64,000 nt of DNA from Stomoxys calcitrans (GCF_963082655.1 NC_081553.1:154171441-154235440); one strand, 5' to 3'. Counted from the first letter of the stretch, positions 35,380 through 47,545 are shown. Made by a program: numbers and translations. Notes: generated from the letters alone by a model not told the origin.

Positions 35380-35931
35380 GTTTAGCTGGGTCGAATCTTA
35401 TATACCCTCCACCATGGATCGCATTTGTCGAGTTTTGATCGGTATCTCTTTTTAGGCAAACAAAGAAAAAGGGATAAGAACTGTTATGTCGATTCGGACC
35501 ATAAGTAAATCGAATTTTGAAGACCATAGTAAAAGTCATTGGGCAATATTTCATTCTATACCAATAAGAAATACGCCTTGTAGGGGCTCAAGAAGCATAA
35601 TCGGGAGATCGGTTTATGTGGGAGCTATATCAGGCTACAGATCGATTAAGACCATATTGGACCTTAGATCGATTAAGACCATATGTATGTTGAATATCAT
35701 GGGAAAAGCCGTTGTACATAATTTCAGCGACATCTGATAATAATTGCGCCCTCTAGAGGCTTAAGAAGTCAAGATCTCAGATCGGTTTATATGGGAGCTA
35801 TAGCAGGTTATGTACCGATTTGAACCATACTTTGCACAGTTTTTCGAAGTCATAACACAACACCTTATACAATTTCAGCCCCTTTAGTGGCTTAAGAAGC
35901 CATGATCCAAGATCGATTTATATATCATACA
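35380..35931 (+). repeat. Family M repeats, left flank of a composite insertion
   Basis: Units carry 'atcggtttatgtgggagc', 'ttgcgccctctagaggc' and 'gatcggtttatatgggagc'. The array breaks off at about 35931 in the middle of a unit and resumes at about 40318 ('atatcaggttatgtaccga'). Confidence 0.65.
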
Positions 35932-37109
35932 GGGACGTAGCCAGAATGTAATTTTTTTTTTTTGGGGGGGGGGGGTTGACTTGGGCTCACCCCACATTTT
36001 TTCAAAATCAAAAAATTGCCTAAATTCTTCTGTTACTGTGAAATTGGTGAAGATACTTACATTTTTTTGAAAATGTTGGTCGCTATTGGATGCAGGAACT
36101 GACTCCTCTACGGTGACATTTGGTCATGAAGTTAGATCTGAATTTTGTACTGATTCATTGTGATTGTGATGAAATTTTTTCATTTGCGCTTATTTTTGCT
36201 CTCAAACTAGTTAAATGACAACGGGTTATTGTTTGTGTCGGTCTATTGCTTTTAAATGACTTTTTTTCCATGCAATTTTACGCAAACAAACTGAAAACAT
36301 TAAGTTACTATAATTGTTAAATATTTCAAAAAATAAATTTTGACTAATTTTTGCGAAGAACCATCTACTTCCTGCTAAACTTGATGTAGCTAACCTCTTC
36401 TTCTAACTTTCAAATCGATTGAAAATCCGTTTTTGTTGGAAAAGATGTCCGGTAGAAATTGTCCCAACTATTGTCGTACATGCTTATAATTTCCATCATG
36501 TCTTTATGAGTCCTAAACTTTTCCTGATTTATTGGAGATAAAATAAGAAAATGTGGTTGAACTAAAAAAATCATAAACACGAAGAGATTTCTTCGTTATT
36601 GCAGTTGTAACCATTTTTCTTTTTTTACCCCCTAACTGATGTCAAATTACCCAGCGGCAAACGTATTTATAATACAAAACTTGCTCTCATGGATAAAAGT
36701 CTGCTGCCTAATATTCTTTCAACACATTTCCTCACTTAACGTGGGTATTAAGTTCGGGTGAAGTACACTGTGAAAATTAATATTTTTACGATTACTTTTT
36801 GTAGATAATAGATTTTAAAGCAAAAAGATTTTCTGGTTTCATTCATTAGGGCATTCCCGTTATTTATGATAAAATTTTAATACAATTTTTAGTTATCAGT
36901 AATATATTTATATCCACCACCGAAGGATGGGGGTATATTCAATTTGTCATTCCGCTTGCAACACATCGAAATATCCATTTCCGACCCTATAAAGTATATA
37001 TATTCTTGATCTAAGACGATCTAGACATGTCCGTCCGTCTGTCTGTTAAAATCACTCTACAGGCTTCAAAAATAGAGATATTGAGCTGAAACTTTGCACA
37101 GATAAGCAG

Positions 37110-38265
37110 TTCGAAGATGGGCTATCGGACTATATCTTGATATAGCCCCCATATAGACCGATCGGCCGATTAGTGTCTTAGGCCAATAAAAGCCACATTT
37201 ATTATCCGATTTTGCTGAAATTTGGGACAGTGAGTTGAGTTAGGCCCTTCGACATCCTCGGTGAATTTGGCTCAGATCGATCCAGATTTGAATATAGCTG
37301 TCATATAGACCGATCCTCCGATTTAGGGTCTTAGGCCCAAAAAAGTCACATTTATTTTCCGATTTTGCTGCAATTTGGAACAGTGAGTTGTGTTAGGCCC
37401 TTCGACATCCTCCGTGAATTTGGCTTAGATCGGCCCAGATTTGGATATAGCTGCCATATAGACCGATCCTCCGATTTAGGGTCTTAGGCCCATAAAAGTC
37501 ACATTTATTATCCGATTTTGCTGAAATATGAGACAGTAAGTTGTGTTAGGTCCTTCGACATCCTTCCTGAATTTGGCTCAGATCGGTCTAGATTTGGATA
37601 TAGCTGCCATATAGACAGATCCATCGATTTAAGGTCTTAGGCCCATAAAAGCCACATTTATTATCCGATTTTGCTGAAATTCGGGACAGTGAGTTGTCTT
37701 AGGTCTTTCTACATCTTTCTTTAATTTGGCCTTGGTCCGATCAGATTTGAATATAGCTGCCATATAGACCGATTTCTCGATTTAAGGTTTTGGGCCCATA
37801 AAAGGCGCATTTATTGTCCAATGTCGCCGAAATTTAGAACGGTGAGTTACGTTGTTAAGTTAAGAGTAATGGCACAGATCGGTCCAGGTTTGGATATAGC
37901 TGCCATATAGACCGATCTCTGGGTTCTAGGTTTTGGGCCTATAAAAGGCCAATTTCCAATGTCCAATTTCGCCGAAGTTTGGAACAGTGATTTGCGTTAG
38001 GCTCTTCAACATTCTTCTGCAATTTGGTCTAGATCGATCAAAGTTAGCATATAGCTGCCATATAGACCGATATCTCGATTTAAAGTCTTAACCCCAAAAA
38101 AGGCGCATTTATAATCCGATTTAACTGGAATTTTACGTATTGACTTGTGTTAAGCTTTTCGATATCCATGTTGTATATGGTTCAGATCGTTTTAGTTTTG
38201 GATATAGCTACTAAAAACACCAATAGTTTGTTATACACAATTGAACAATGACTTGTACTTATTAG
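37110..38265 (+). repeat. Tandem array of family M, period about 153 bp
   Basis: The core 'gatatagctgccatatagac' recurs at about 37290, 37443, 37596, 37749, 37892, 38047 and 38200, a spacing of 143-155 bp, mostly 153. Each unit also has 'gtcttaggcccataaaag', 'attatccgattttgctgaa' and 'ggcccttcgacatcct'. Units grow more divergent to the right. Confidence 0.85.
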
Positions 38266-38849
38266 CATTTGGTCCAATTGGGATCATATTTCGATATAAC
38301 TGCTACGGGCCATAAGAAATGCAATTTTCACATGATTTTGTTGAAAGATGGTTTAAGACATTTTAAATATTATTTCACTGTGCTCATATCTACGGCCAAA
38401 AGAACTAACAAATTTCTAAAATAGTTTTCGTTCCTTATTTATTATGTGCTCCGTATCAATAAAAAAGACGAAATGGTTTTATTTGAAACATTTATTTTAA
38501 AATGTAAATTAATCTATGTGATCATTTCGGGGTTTTAAAATTGTGTTTCCGAGTCCTTAATATTTTTAATTTCGTTGCTGATGTAATTCAAATAATTTAT
38601 AATTAAATATTACTTATTATTCTTTGGAAAAGTTTTTCAGACTAACGAGACAAATATTTAATTTTAAGACAATTTTTTAATTAATATTTTTTTTGTCATA
38701 TAAATATTCAATTAAAGTAATAAAACTAGATTTAAGAGAAAATTCATATAGAATTATGTATTAGAAAAATATTTGTTAAATTTTTGTCTTTCGGAACAAA
38801 TTGTATACATTTTTGTTGTTTGCACTTCCTTTTTTCGGTCTTAAAATCT

Positions 38850-39231
38850 TATTGAGATTCCTTTGCAGGATATTCCATTGCAGGATATTCCATTGCAGGA
38901 TATTCCATTGCAGGATATAGCATAGCAAAAACACATTTAAAAGTCAGCGTGTTGTTGCTAAAAGCATTTGACTGATTTCCCGTATCGCGATTTCAATTTC
39001 GACCGAGAAACATCATTAGTGGGAGATGGAAATGGAACATGGAGCTTTATCACTATTCCAACTAGAGCAGGTTGTAAAGCGCACATCTGAACTTGAATGC
39101 TGAAACCAGTCAAATGCTTTTAACAACAACTGAATTTTAAATGTTTTTTTGCTATACTATTCTTTGAATATAAAGTATTAAACGGAATGGTCTAAAGTCG
39201 GACAATATCCTGCAATGGAATCTCATCAAAT
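38850..39231. mobile_element. Palindromic MITE-like element with minisatellite arm
   Basis: The left arm (38850-38990) and right arm (about 39095-39231) are inverted copies over roughly 110 bp: 'gagattcctttgcaggatat' against the inverse of 'atatcctgcaatggaatctc', then 'tagcatagcaaaaacacat' and 'aaaagcatttgactg'. The left arm carries a 15-bp tandem repeat (gcaggatattccatt, about 3.7 copies, 38865-38919) that is a single copy in the right arm. Confidence 0.7.
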
Positions 39232-40317
39232 TGTTTTGGGAAGAAAATTGCATGATGATTTTAGCTTAAAAAAACATTAAACAACATTTCGTTTCAAACA
39301 AACACAAAAATTATATCTTTTGAAAAAATTACAAATTGGAATTGAGCTGCCTTAGAAAAAATTCCATGTGGAGTTAGGAAAGAGGTATCGTAATTAAATT
39401 TGGATTTGTTTGAAATGACCGACTGAAATCAGTTACAACAATTTTGCCCGTCATGTTTTTGGGGGAAAATTGGCTTGTCGAATGTCAGCAATTTTTTCAA
39501 CCCCAAAAATTCAACGAAAAAATTTCTCAAAATTCTTAGGATTAAGATTTGTGTAATCCCTTTTAAATTGCATTTGTTGCATTTGATGATTTCTATATTT
39601 AAAAAAAAATTGCAATAATCCTACATCTATTGAGGTGTGCTTTTACGCCAAAATCATTAAAACCAACTTTCTTCGCTAAATGGTCATAAAGTATTAAGAA
39701 AATGATTTTTTTGTTGTAGGGGAAATAGGAAATAAAAAGTTATTTTTTACTCCAAATTTTTTAAAATACAAAATATTTAAAATTCTCTAGATTATAAATA
39801 CATAAAATTTCATGAAAATCAGAAAACGGAATTGGTGGTCAGGCGTAATGGGTTTCAAATTTTGTCTTGAAAAATTTTTATTGAAATTTGTTTATAGAAA
39901 AAATTTGAACAAATTGTTGTTTGGGACAGATAAGCATAATAAAATGTCGCAAAATGCAAAATTTTATTGAAATTTTTGCTTCAAAAAATAATCTCGAGGT
40001 CTATAGAGAGTTTCTCGATAAAATTTAGTCCTGAAAAAATTCATTGAAATTGACACTTTAGAAAAAATGTTATTGACATTTGTTTTATAAAAATTTTGTC
40101 TTAAACAAAATTAACAAAAAAATTGTCTTTACAAAATAATTTCGAGGTGGGCCCGGCCCGTGCTGAAGTTTTTCGTTAGAGAATGTTACCCTGAAATATT
40201 GTCTTAGAAAAATTTCATTATAGTTGTTTTTGAAAAAATTTCATTGAAATGTTGTTCTTAAGAAAAATAATGTCAAAGTGGTCGGGGCTCCGCTTCGAGG
40301 GCAACGCCCCCAAAATC

Positions 40318-40735
40318 AGCAATATCAGGTTATGTACCGATTTAAGCCATACTTAGCACAGTTGTTGGAAGTCATATCAAACAACTTCATACAAAATTTC
40401 AGACAATTTTGATAAGAATTGCGCCCTCAAGATGATCAAGAAGTCGAGATCCAAGATCGGTATATATTTTAGCTATATCAGGTCAAAAACCGATTTGAAC
40501 CATACCATGAACCAGTTGTTGGAAGTAATACCAAAATATAACCTGCAAATTTTCAGCTAAATCGGATAAGAATTGCGCCCCCAGATGCTCAAGAAGTCAA
40601 GACCCAATATCGGTTTATGTGGTAGATATATCAGGCTATGAACCATTCTTAGCGCAGTTCTGGGAAGTGATACCAAAATACCACGTGCAAATTTTCAGAC
40701 AAATCGGATAAGAATTGCGGCGGTTGCACCACAAC
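40318..40735 (+). repeat. Family M repeats, right flank of the composite insertion
   Basis: Units begin with 'atatcaggt' cores at about 40322, 40476 and 40627, a spacing near 153 bp, and contain 'ggataagaattgcgcc'. Confidence 0.7.
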
Positions 40736-41012
40736 CGCCTATAAACAAACAATGTTTTAAGAGTCATATATTCAACAACGCCTGGGTATGATAATGACAC
40801 TTAGCAACGTACCAGAGGCTAACTTTTAGCAAAAACCCAAAGGAGTGGTTGGAAGCCAAAACCGCTTATGCCTTTTGGACAAAAATGACCGTAACTGGTT
40901 TTAAAAAGGTCTGATTTTAAATGAAAAAACACTAAGTTTAAAAATCTGTTGTTAGCCTACGTTAGACTTGTTATGTCAATGCATTGTCTTCAAATTAAAT
41001 GAGTGTACATAC

Positions 41013-44000
41013 CATTCAGTGGCTTGTCGGGTGGCATCTCAAATAAAAGCTCATTTCCGGGTTCCGGCAATAATTCATTGATTACATATTCGTCTTTTTT
41101 TGTATCTGAAATGGTCTCTTCACAAGAATTATTGAACATTTTTCCAAGATTTATATCACCATTATTATTACTGGTAAAAACGGGTGCGTTTGTTGTGATA
41201 TCGGAGACTATAGCATCAACTGTTACCAAACTTGTACTATTTTCACTGCCAAATAAATTAGGTGGATTATCGCCAAATTCTAAATAAGCCACGGTCTCTT
41301 CGAAAGGAGTTTCCGCTTGTTTAACTTCTGTGAGACCACTCGTAACAATGGGTTCATCGCCAACATACCAGTTTGATTTTTTAATATGTTCATCGAATTC
41401 CTCCGTAGGCATCCCATGTTTATGTAAATGCGTAGAGTTTAGTTCACGTGCCTCAATAGTATCATTTTTCTTTGAGTAATCTATAAACTTTTCATCCAAC
41501 TCTTTGGAAGCAAATTCAGAGTTGCAATGCTGTTGTTTATATCGCCGAAAGGCCTTCTGAAGAATAATCGCAGCTGAATTTCTAGTTGCTTCAAGCGATT
41601 TCTTTCTGTAATTTTCACCTTCTAGTGCTACAAACTTTTGTTGGCGATATTTTCTAAAGGCTTTTTGAATTACAATTATAGCATTATTGAATCTTAATTT
41701 AGTATCTTTCAGAGATGTAGAGCTATTTTTTTGAAACAAGTGACCGTTGTTGCCACCATCAAAGGAGCTGTTAGGATTATGTGATTTATCAATAGGTTTC
41801 CGTTCTAAAATATCATGCTTTTGGTTATAATATTTTCTGTAGGCATTTTGTATTGTGCGAGCGGCATTTACAAATTTCCCATTGCTATTCCCCCCCTGGT
41901 TAAGAGGGTTGTCAATTTTATCCAAAGTTTTCAATTTGCTTGGGGTTTTATCAAAATATGCTTTAAAGAAATTTTGAATAACAATAGCTGCATATTCCTC
42001 ACTCGCTTCTAAAGACGTTAGCCTACGGTTCTCTTTATGACTGTCGATTGTCTTGAAAATGGGTATGTGAATTCCTTTCTCTGGATTTATTGGGGATAAC
42101 CGGTTATCATTGCAATCGTTCACCTCATTCTGATCTGGGTCGGTAAAACCTTTATAGTCGGCAACTTTGTCTTCAGAATAAAGTAATTCTTGTGTCTCAT
42201 TCAACAGATAATGTGACTGAGCTGGAGGATTGGATTCATGTTGTAACTGATGATCGTTACTTTTGCGAACCAAACATTTTGGCTTCCTTTGCAAATAATT
42301 TCTAAATGCGTTTTGAATGACAATAGCGGCACGTGACTTATCAACACGTCCATCATGATTCTCCTTACTATTCAAGGTGACGTTTTTAGGCCCGATTACT
42401 GGGGGGTTGAATTCATGTTGTAACAGATGATCGCTACTTTTGGGAACCAAACATTTTGGTTTCCTTTGCAAATAATTTCTAAATGCGTTTTGAATGACAA
42501 TAGCGGCACGTGACTTATCAACAATTCCATCATACTTCTCCTTACTATTCAAGGTGACGTATTTTGCCCCGATTACTGAATCAGTTGGAACTCCGGAATA
42601 AGTATGCTTCTTCGTGTCCAACAAATATTTTCTAAATGCTCTTTGAATTATTAAAGTTGCCTTATTTCTTTTATCTGTACTGAACTCCACTTCAATATTG
42701 CTATCATCTTTAATGCCCTCATGATTTTGGTTCATATTACGCTCCCGGGTTTTCTTGCTTTTCAAAAATTCCCGGACAGCTCTTTGTATAATTGTGGCCG
42801 AATATCTTTCCTTTTGTTCCAAATATATAGTGAGACCTTCTTCATCAATTTTACTTGTTCTTTTGATGTTGTTAATTTCGTTGGTCAAATGATATTCAAT
42901 ATCATTATCCAATGACGGACTGCTGTCAGGCGAAATTGGGGCGAGTTCACTTTCGGTGTACTCATGGTTATGGTTTATATATATGTGCTCGCGGGTTTTC
43001 CTGCTATTCAAAAATTGCCGCACAGCTCTTTGAATGATTGTGGCCGAATATCCTTTTTTTTGTTCTAAACTTATAGAGAGACCTTCCTCATCACTTTTAA
43101 TTGTTTTTTCTAATTTATTAATTTCCTTGATCAAATGATACTCAAAATCATCCTTGTCCAATGACGAACCGTTGCTAGGTGGAATTGGTGCTAGTTCTAT
43201 GAGTTCTTCATATACGTCCGGCAAAATATTTTTGACGCATTTATCGTGGTCGTTTACATTACTTCTCATTCCATCACATTTTTTATCGGTTAACAATTGA
43301 TTTAAATCAGGTGTTCGTTGTGCGATTATTACGAATTCTTTTGTCTTAGCCACATCCGGTTCGCTCAATTCTACAATGGTATGCAAACTTGTTTCTGGAG
43401 TACTTGAAAAGTGACTGTCCTCATCAGAGCTTACTTTATCTTCATTTCTTCCGCATTTAATTCGAATGATTTCGTCAATGGCCTGTGTTATATCTAAATC
43501 GATAGCATCAATATTATTATTTTCAATTTCTATGAGCTCTTCAAATAGTTTCGTTGGAGATTCGGCTTCTAGTTCCGAGTCAACTTCAATGAAATCCATA
43601 TCAATTTCGATATCAGGCTTCTGACTGGGGCTTTGAGGCTTAGACCTTTTAGAAGTAATGATTTTCTGGTTATCAAAAGGAATTGTAAATGCCATAGCAT
43701 CCTTATACAATTTACGTTTAGGAGCTATGTTATTCTCCAGAGACGTTTGTGGTATTCCGTGAAAATATCTGGGAATTCTTTCCTCCCCTACACTGTTAAT
43801 GCTTATATATTTTGTATTATTAGAAACTTCGATTTTCGGCGACTCGGCGATGCTCAATATATCTATGTCTGTCTTTACGGGCACACTCTTATTTTCCGAA
43901 GAATTATTTTCGTTTTCATAATTAACTTGAATGTCGCTCTGAAAACTGAGCTCATTTAGAACATCATTACTTGTAACCTTTGTGTATAGCTCTAATACAG

Positions 44001-44216
44001 CAACATCTTCGCCTACTGATTTAACTGTATCTTCAATTTTCTCTTCATAAAATACCGAATCTTCATGGCGCATTTCTTCAACAGTTTGAATTTTACTTAG
44101 GTTCTCCTCATTTTCTTTTGCTTCAGAAGCTCCAAACCGTGTGCCATTATTCATTTGATTTTCCTTCCAAAATGACCGCAAATGAGTTTCAGCAAAGAGT
44201 TGATCAGAAAATCTTT
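41013..44216 (-). CDS. Main exon of a multi-IQ-motif protein
   Basis: A 3.2 kb stretch without stops encodes about 1,067 residues. The N-terminal third is acidic and Ser/Asn/Glu-rich. It is followed by nine IQ-type motifs, each with the core IQ(R/N/K)(A/F)(V/F/Y)(R/K). They are centred near residues 383, 465, 512, 563, 622, 735, 779, 840 and 877, counting from the codon at 44181. Examples are ATIIQRAVRQFL, AAIVIQNAFRNYLQRK and AAIILQKAFRRYKQQ. In known proteins IQ motifs bind calmodulin or myosin light chains, so a calmodulin-binding scaffold is a reasonable inference. There is no myosin motor, RasGAP, kinase or obvious membrane segment. The exon ends at AATG|GTATGT (41012-41011) in phase 1. 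The reading frame stays open upstream to about 44314, where an in-frame TAG lies, so the exact 5' boundary is uncertain. An igloo-like or sperm-tail IQ protein is possible, but I cannot name it. Confidence 0.85.
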
Positions 44217-44363
44217 CTAGGAGACCGTCCTTACTGTATCTACTTCTATAAGTAAGTGAATTTCGATTGCCAATATTTGCATCAGATGAATTGTTTCCAA
44301 TGTGACATGTGGATTCCTACTTAATTACAAAAATTAGAACAAATTCTATGAAAAATTTCTTAC

Positions 44364-44414
44364 CAGAAATTACATGCTTGCCATCATCGTCAATTTCGTC
44401 TGCATTACTTTTGT
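44364..44414 (-). CDS. 51-bp microexon of the IQ-motif gene
   Basis: On the minus strand an acceptor (TATTTTTCAG) precedes a 51-nt open segment that ends at a donor reading CTG|GTAAGA. Only one frame is open. It starts with two nucleotides of a split codon, encodes 16 acidic, polar residues (KSNADEIDDDGKHVIS) and leaves one nucleotide over, so it is a phase 1-in, phase 1-out exon that keeps frame. It joins in phase to the main exon if that exon starts at the acceptor ending at 44217. It does not join in frame to the nearer AG at about 44315, which would also leave an intron of only 47 nt. The exon call rests on splice signals and phase alone. No upstream exon was identified. Confidence 0.55.
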
Positions 44415-44419
44415 CTGAA

Positions 44420-45000
44420 AAATATTTAAATAATTGAATAGATTAGTGGTAAAGCAATCCAAAACATCTATTACTGCCAGTAATTATCTTATTATACTAT
44501 AATACTCAAAAGAGAAAATATGGTAAGGTTAGCTTTTATTAGAAGTCTGTAAACAGACTAAGACATTGTCACCCACTGTAAAGTCACTGGAACTGGAGAA
44601 GGAAGATGCCTTCTAGTTTCTATAGTTGAACGAGATCAAATTGAACCTTTTCTTCTTGCGAGTGCAGAACAGCAATTTTATTGGTTCTTCATCCCACCAT
44701 TAGTCTATCAGAATGTTTTCCAACTATACAATGACCTATCATGACGGTCACGATGGGTGGGACTTCTGTTCTAGCAAACGATAGTAAAGCCGATGTAAGG
44801 ATTGCTTGTTCTTCCTTATATCGTAAAAGTGGCACAGTATAGGTCGGTTTATACAAGTTGGCATATGGATTGTAGCATCTTAACCAATTCCCTTTTCTGT
44901 TCCTTCATCAATAGAAAACTAATTTGCAAACTTTTTACAAAGTTTTATCGCCATGACTTTTTAAATCGATCTACGCAATCTGTCCGTCTATCGAAAGCAC
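44420..45000. other. Unassigned sequence upstream of the microexon
   Basis: Faint LINE-like scraps may be present at 44550-44800 on the minus strand, but none carries a motif I can name. A further 5' exon of the IQ gene could lie here unrecognised. Confidence 0.3.
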
Positions 45001-45324
45001 GCTTACTTTCGAAGGAGTAAAGCTAGGATCTTGAAATTCTCTTGGGTCTTGACTTATTGAGCTTCTAGAGGGCGCAATTCTTATCCGATTTAGCTGATGG
45101 TGGATAAGAATTGGTGTTTTGGTACCACATCCAAAAATTGTGTCGAGTATGGTCCAAATCCCCCGCGCGGGGTAACAATCTTGTCGATGCGAGGGCTTAA
45201 GGGCTGAATCTAGGGTCGGTGCATTCACCTGAGACATCGTAATGCCCTAGGCCGCCATGGTTTCCTAGGTGAATGCAGTGACTTCGGATTCAACCTAAAC
45301 TAAAAGTTATCCCAAAAATGCAAT

Positions 45325-46600
45325 CATGAGTGACAATATTACGAAGAGTAACTCTGCAGGTGGTCAGCGGTCCAGTAACGTGAATCTACCTGAACCAATA
45401 GGTTCGGTAGGGACACAATATCTGCAGGTCCCAACTTCATTTTATACACAACATACACTATACCAAACATACTGACCCGACAAGACAACATTGATTTGCC
45501 CCCCTGCGAGGATTCCTGTGATGGACTCTCGGCAGTTGGAGCGATTCAGCTTTATGAGACGGATTTAGAGGTCTCATCAGACCCGATAGCAGTGGGAATC
45601 CCAACTCCTGGTGAAGCGGCAGGTATCTCGCAGGGGGACAAGCGGAAAGTACAGAAGACGGACGAGCAGAAACTGGAAGAAGGCTACAAACACTCATTGC
45701 GGTATCTGAGGAAGATGAAGGATCTAGAGCCATCCACTCTGACGATCCGTCTCAAGCGTTGGATGCGCAAACATAGGTTCCACGTTAAGAACGTAAGATC
45801 GGCCCTCTGCAACATCGGATGATACCGAAACTGACACCGACGCAAACACTACAACTGGAAATGTCACATACGCTACAGACAATACCGAGACCGCCAGTCG
45901 AAGCACCGCGTGCATAATACCAGGCCCAGAAAAGGGCAAAACTGTTAAGACGAGGCCTATCGTTGATCCTGCTGCTAGAGACAGGAAGGGTGGTCAGGAG
46001 AGTGTCCTCCCAGCAATGGTCCAATTCAGCGAACAAGCGGCAGCGATCTTGCGATGCGCAGGCGCTTGATGGCAAAAGGGTCAAATAAGAAAAATCCAGC
46101 TTGTCTTCAGCGCCTGAACGGTGGCTATCCTGGACTGGAGTAATCCTGAAGGCCGGCTATCCACTGAAAGATCGTTATTAGTTGAAGATACGATTCTCCG
46201 AGGTCTATCGGAAGCCATTGAAAAAGGCGAGGATGACTCCTCCGCTGCTTCGATGGTGCCAAGTGGCGAAGGTCATCGGATGCGGTAATAAGAAAGCTCT
46301 AGATTTTCTTTCAACCTGCATCGGTGGCCTTGACCCTCTTTGGCCTGGCATGAAGATAGAGCTGGTCCCAATTGATCAGATCTCGCTGGACGACGCTGCG
46401 AGTGTGGATTCCCCTTCCAGTATTGGAGGACGAAGCCATACTCCGGCTGCTTAAAGGGCAGAATAAGCATCTGCTAGCGGAGAGCTGTACACTTGTAAGG
46501 GACGAGCGAGGAATAAAGGTAATGGCAAGGACCTCTGAATCAGGGTTGGTTCAGAATCCTTGCCACTCCAGAAGTCCACGCTGGGAGAGATAAAGTTCGG
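45325..46600 (+). pseudogene. ORF1 relic, family Z
   Basis: Begins MSDNITKSNSAGGQ near 45325. It continues in other frames with a Ser/Glu-rich segment (45496-45822) containing RYLRKMKDLEPSTLTIRLK, then Ala/Thr-rich stretches to about 46600. No zinc knuckle was identified with certainty. At least three frameshifts. Confidence 0.5.
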
Positions 46601-47545
46601 CTTAAACCATGTGAGAATGGCCCTGCCCGCCGATGAAGACTACGCCACCAGGGGGCATGGACTGCCTGAAGCAAGCGCAGATGAACCTGAGTGGTGCAGG
46701 TTCATGGTTACGTGGTAACATGGTTCGTGGACTCAGATCACGAAATCTAAATCTCATCTCCCCCTCCAAGGAACGTGAAATTAGAAGTTGTATTGTAGCT
46801 AGTAGGGATTTGAACCTTACTCTGATTCCTCGTTTCAGCGATGAAGAATTAACGGTTGTGGCGTTAGAGAGACCCTGCAAACCATTACTACCTCCATATA
46901 TCTACCTCGCCTCCATGTATCTACCGTGCGATATGGACAACCCCCCCCCCCCCCTGCAGACACAGTCTGGGCCCTGGTCGGTTGGTGCGAGGATTAAGGG
47001 CATAACCTTGTGCTAGGGAGTGACGTCAATACACACCATAGTCTCTGGGCAAGCACGTATACCAACGAAAGAAGTGAGTCACTTATTGATCACATTTTAT
47101 CAACGGAGCTGGTTGTATGCAACAGGATTAGGGAATAGGTTATAGATATAACGCTTGTGACGAATAGTGACTCGGTGAAGGTTTTGGACTGGAACGTTTC
47201 CACCCAGTGCTCCATTTCGGATCACTGAAGGATATGTTTTCAAGTCGAGCACGAGAAGGGGAGGAGGATACCATAAATAAATCCGAGGGGCCCGACTGGG
47301 AGAAGCTCAGGGAACATATGCAGAAATTGGGACCCCGAGAGAGAAAAGCAGAAGGCTTTCTAATAAGTTCAAGAGAGAGAACACGGCAAAGGGCTGTGAG
47401 ACAGTGGAACGTCTCTCCAACAGAAGGAGTACACTTTCGCGGCCTTCTTATATATTGAGGGAGCTTTCAATAATGTGGAAATAGGGGTGATAGTCGCCGC
47501 ACTGGACCGCACGAGGTCCCCTTAATCTCCCAGTGGACCAATAAT

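Larger units (their letters stand above)
35932..40317. mobile_element. 4.4 kb composite insertion in family M repeats, unclassified
   Basis: Starts 'cagggacgtagccagaatg' followed by T12 G12, and ends near 'ggctccgcttcgagggcaac' and 'cccccaaaatcagca'. It interrupts a family M unit. Inside are a 153-bp tandem array, a palindromic MITE and AT-rich degenerate repeats (39850-40270). I see no transposase, RT or clear terminal inverted repeats. It may be several events rather than one. Confidence 0.4.
4890..41012 (-). other. 36 kb TE-filled intron of the IQ-motif gene
   Basis: The interval lies between donor AATG|GTATGT at 41013/41012 and acceptor TTTCAG at 4890-4891, and both ends are in phase 1. 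It is occupied by at least seven LINE relics, hAT-like and mariner-like DNA elements, MITEs and several dispersed tandem-repeat families on both strands. That one intron spans the gap is inferred from phase and composition, not from transcripts. Confidence 0.65.

Noticed and set aside
37110..38265. CRISPR-like array
   Set aside because: The spacing is regular, but units are about 153 bp, similar along their whole length and without unique spacers. This is a eukaryotic satellite-type array.
35932..40317. Retroviral or LTR element
   Set aside because: No long direct terminal repeats, primer-binding site, gag, protease, integrase or envelope signal seen.
41013..44216. Unconventional myosin or IQGAP
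   Set aside because: Many IQ motifs, but no motor P-loop, calponin-homology or GAP region in the visible exons; the linkers are acidic low-complexity sequence.
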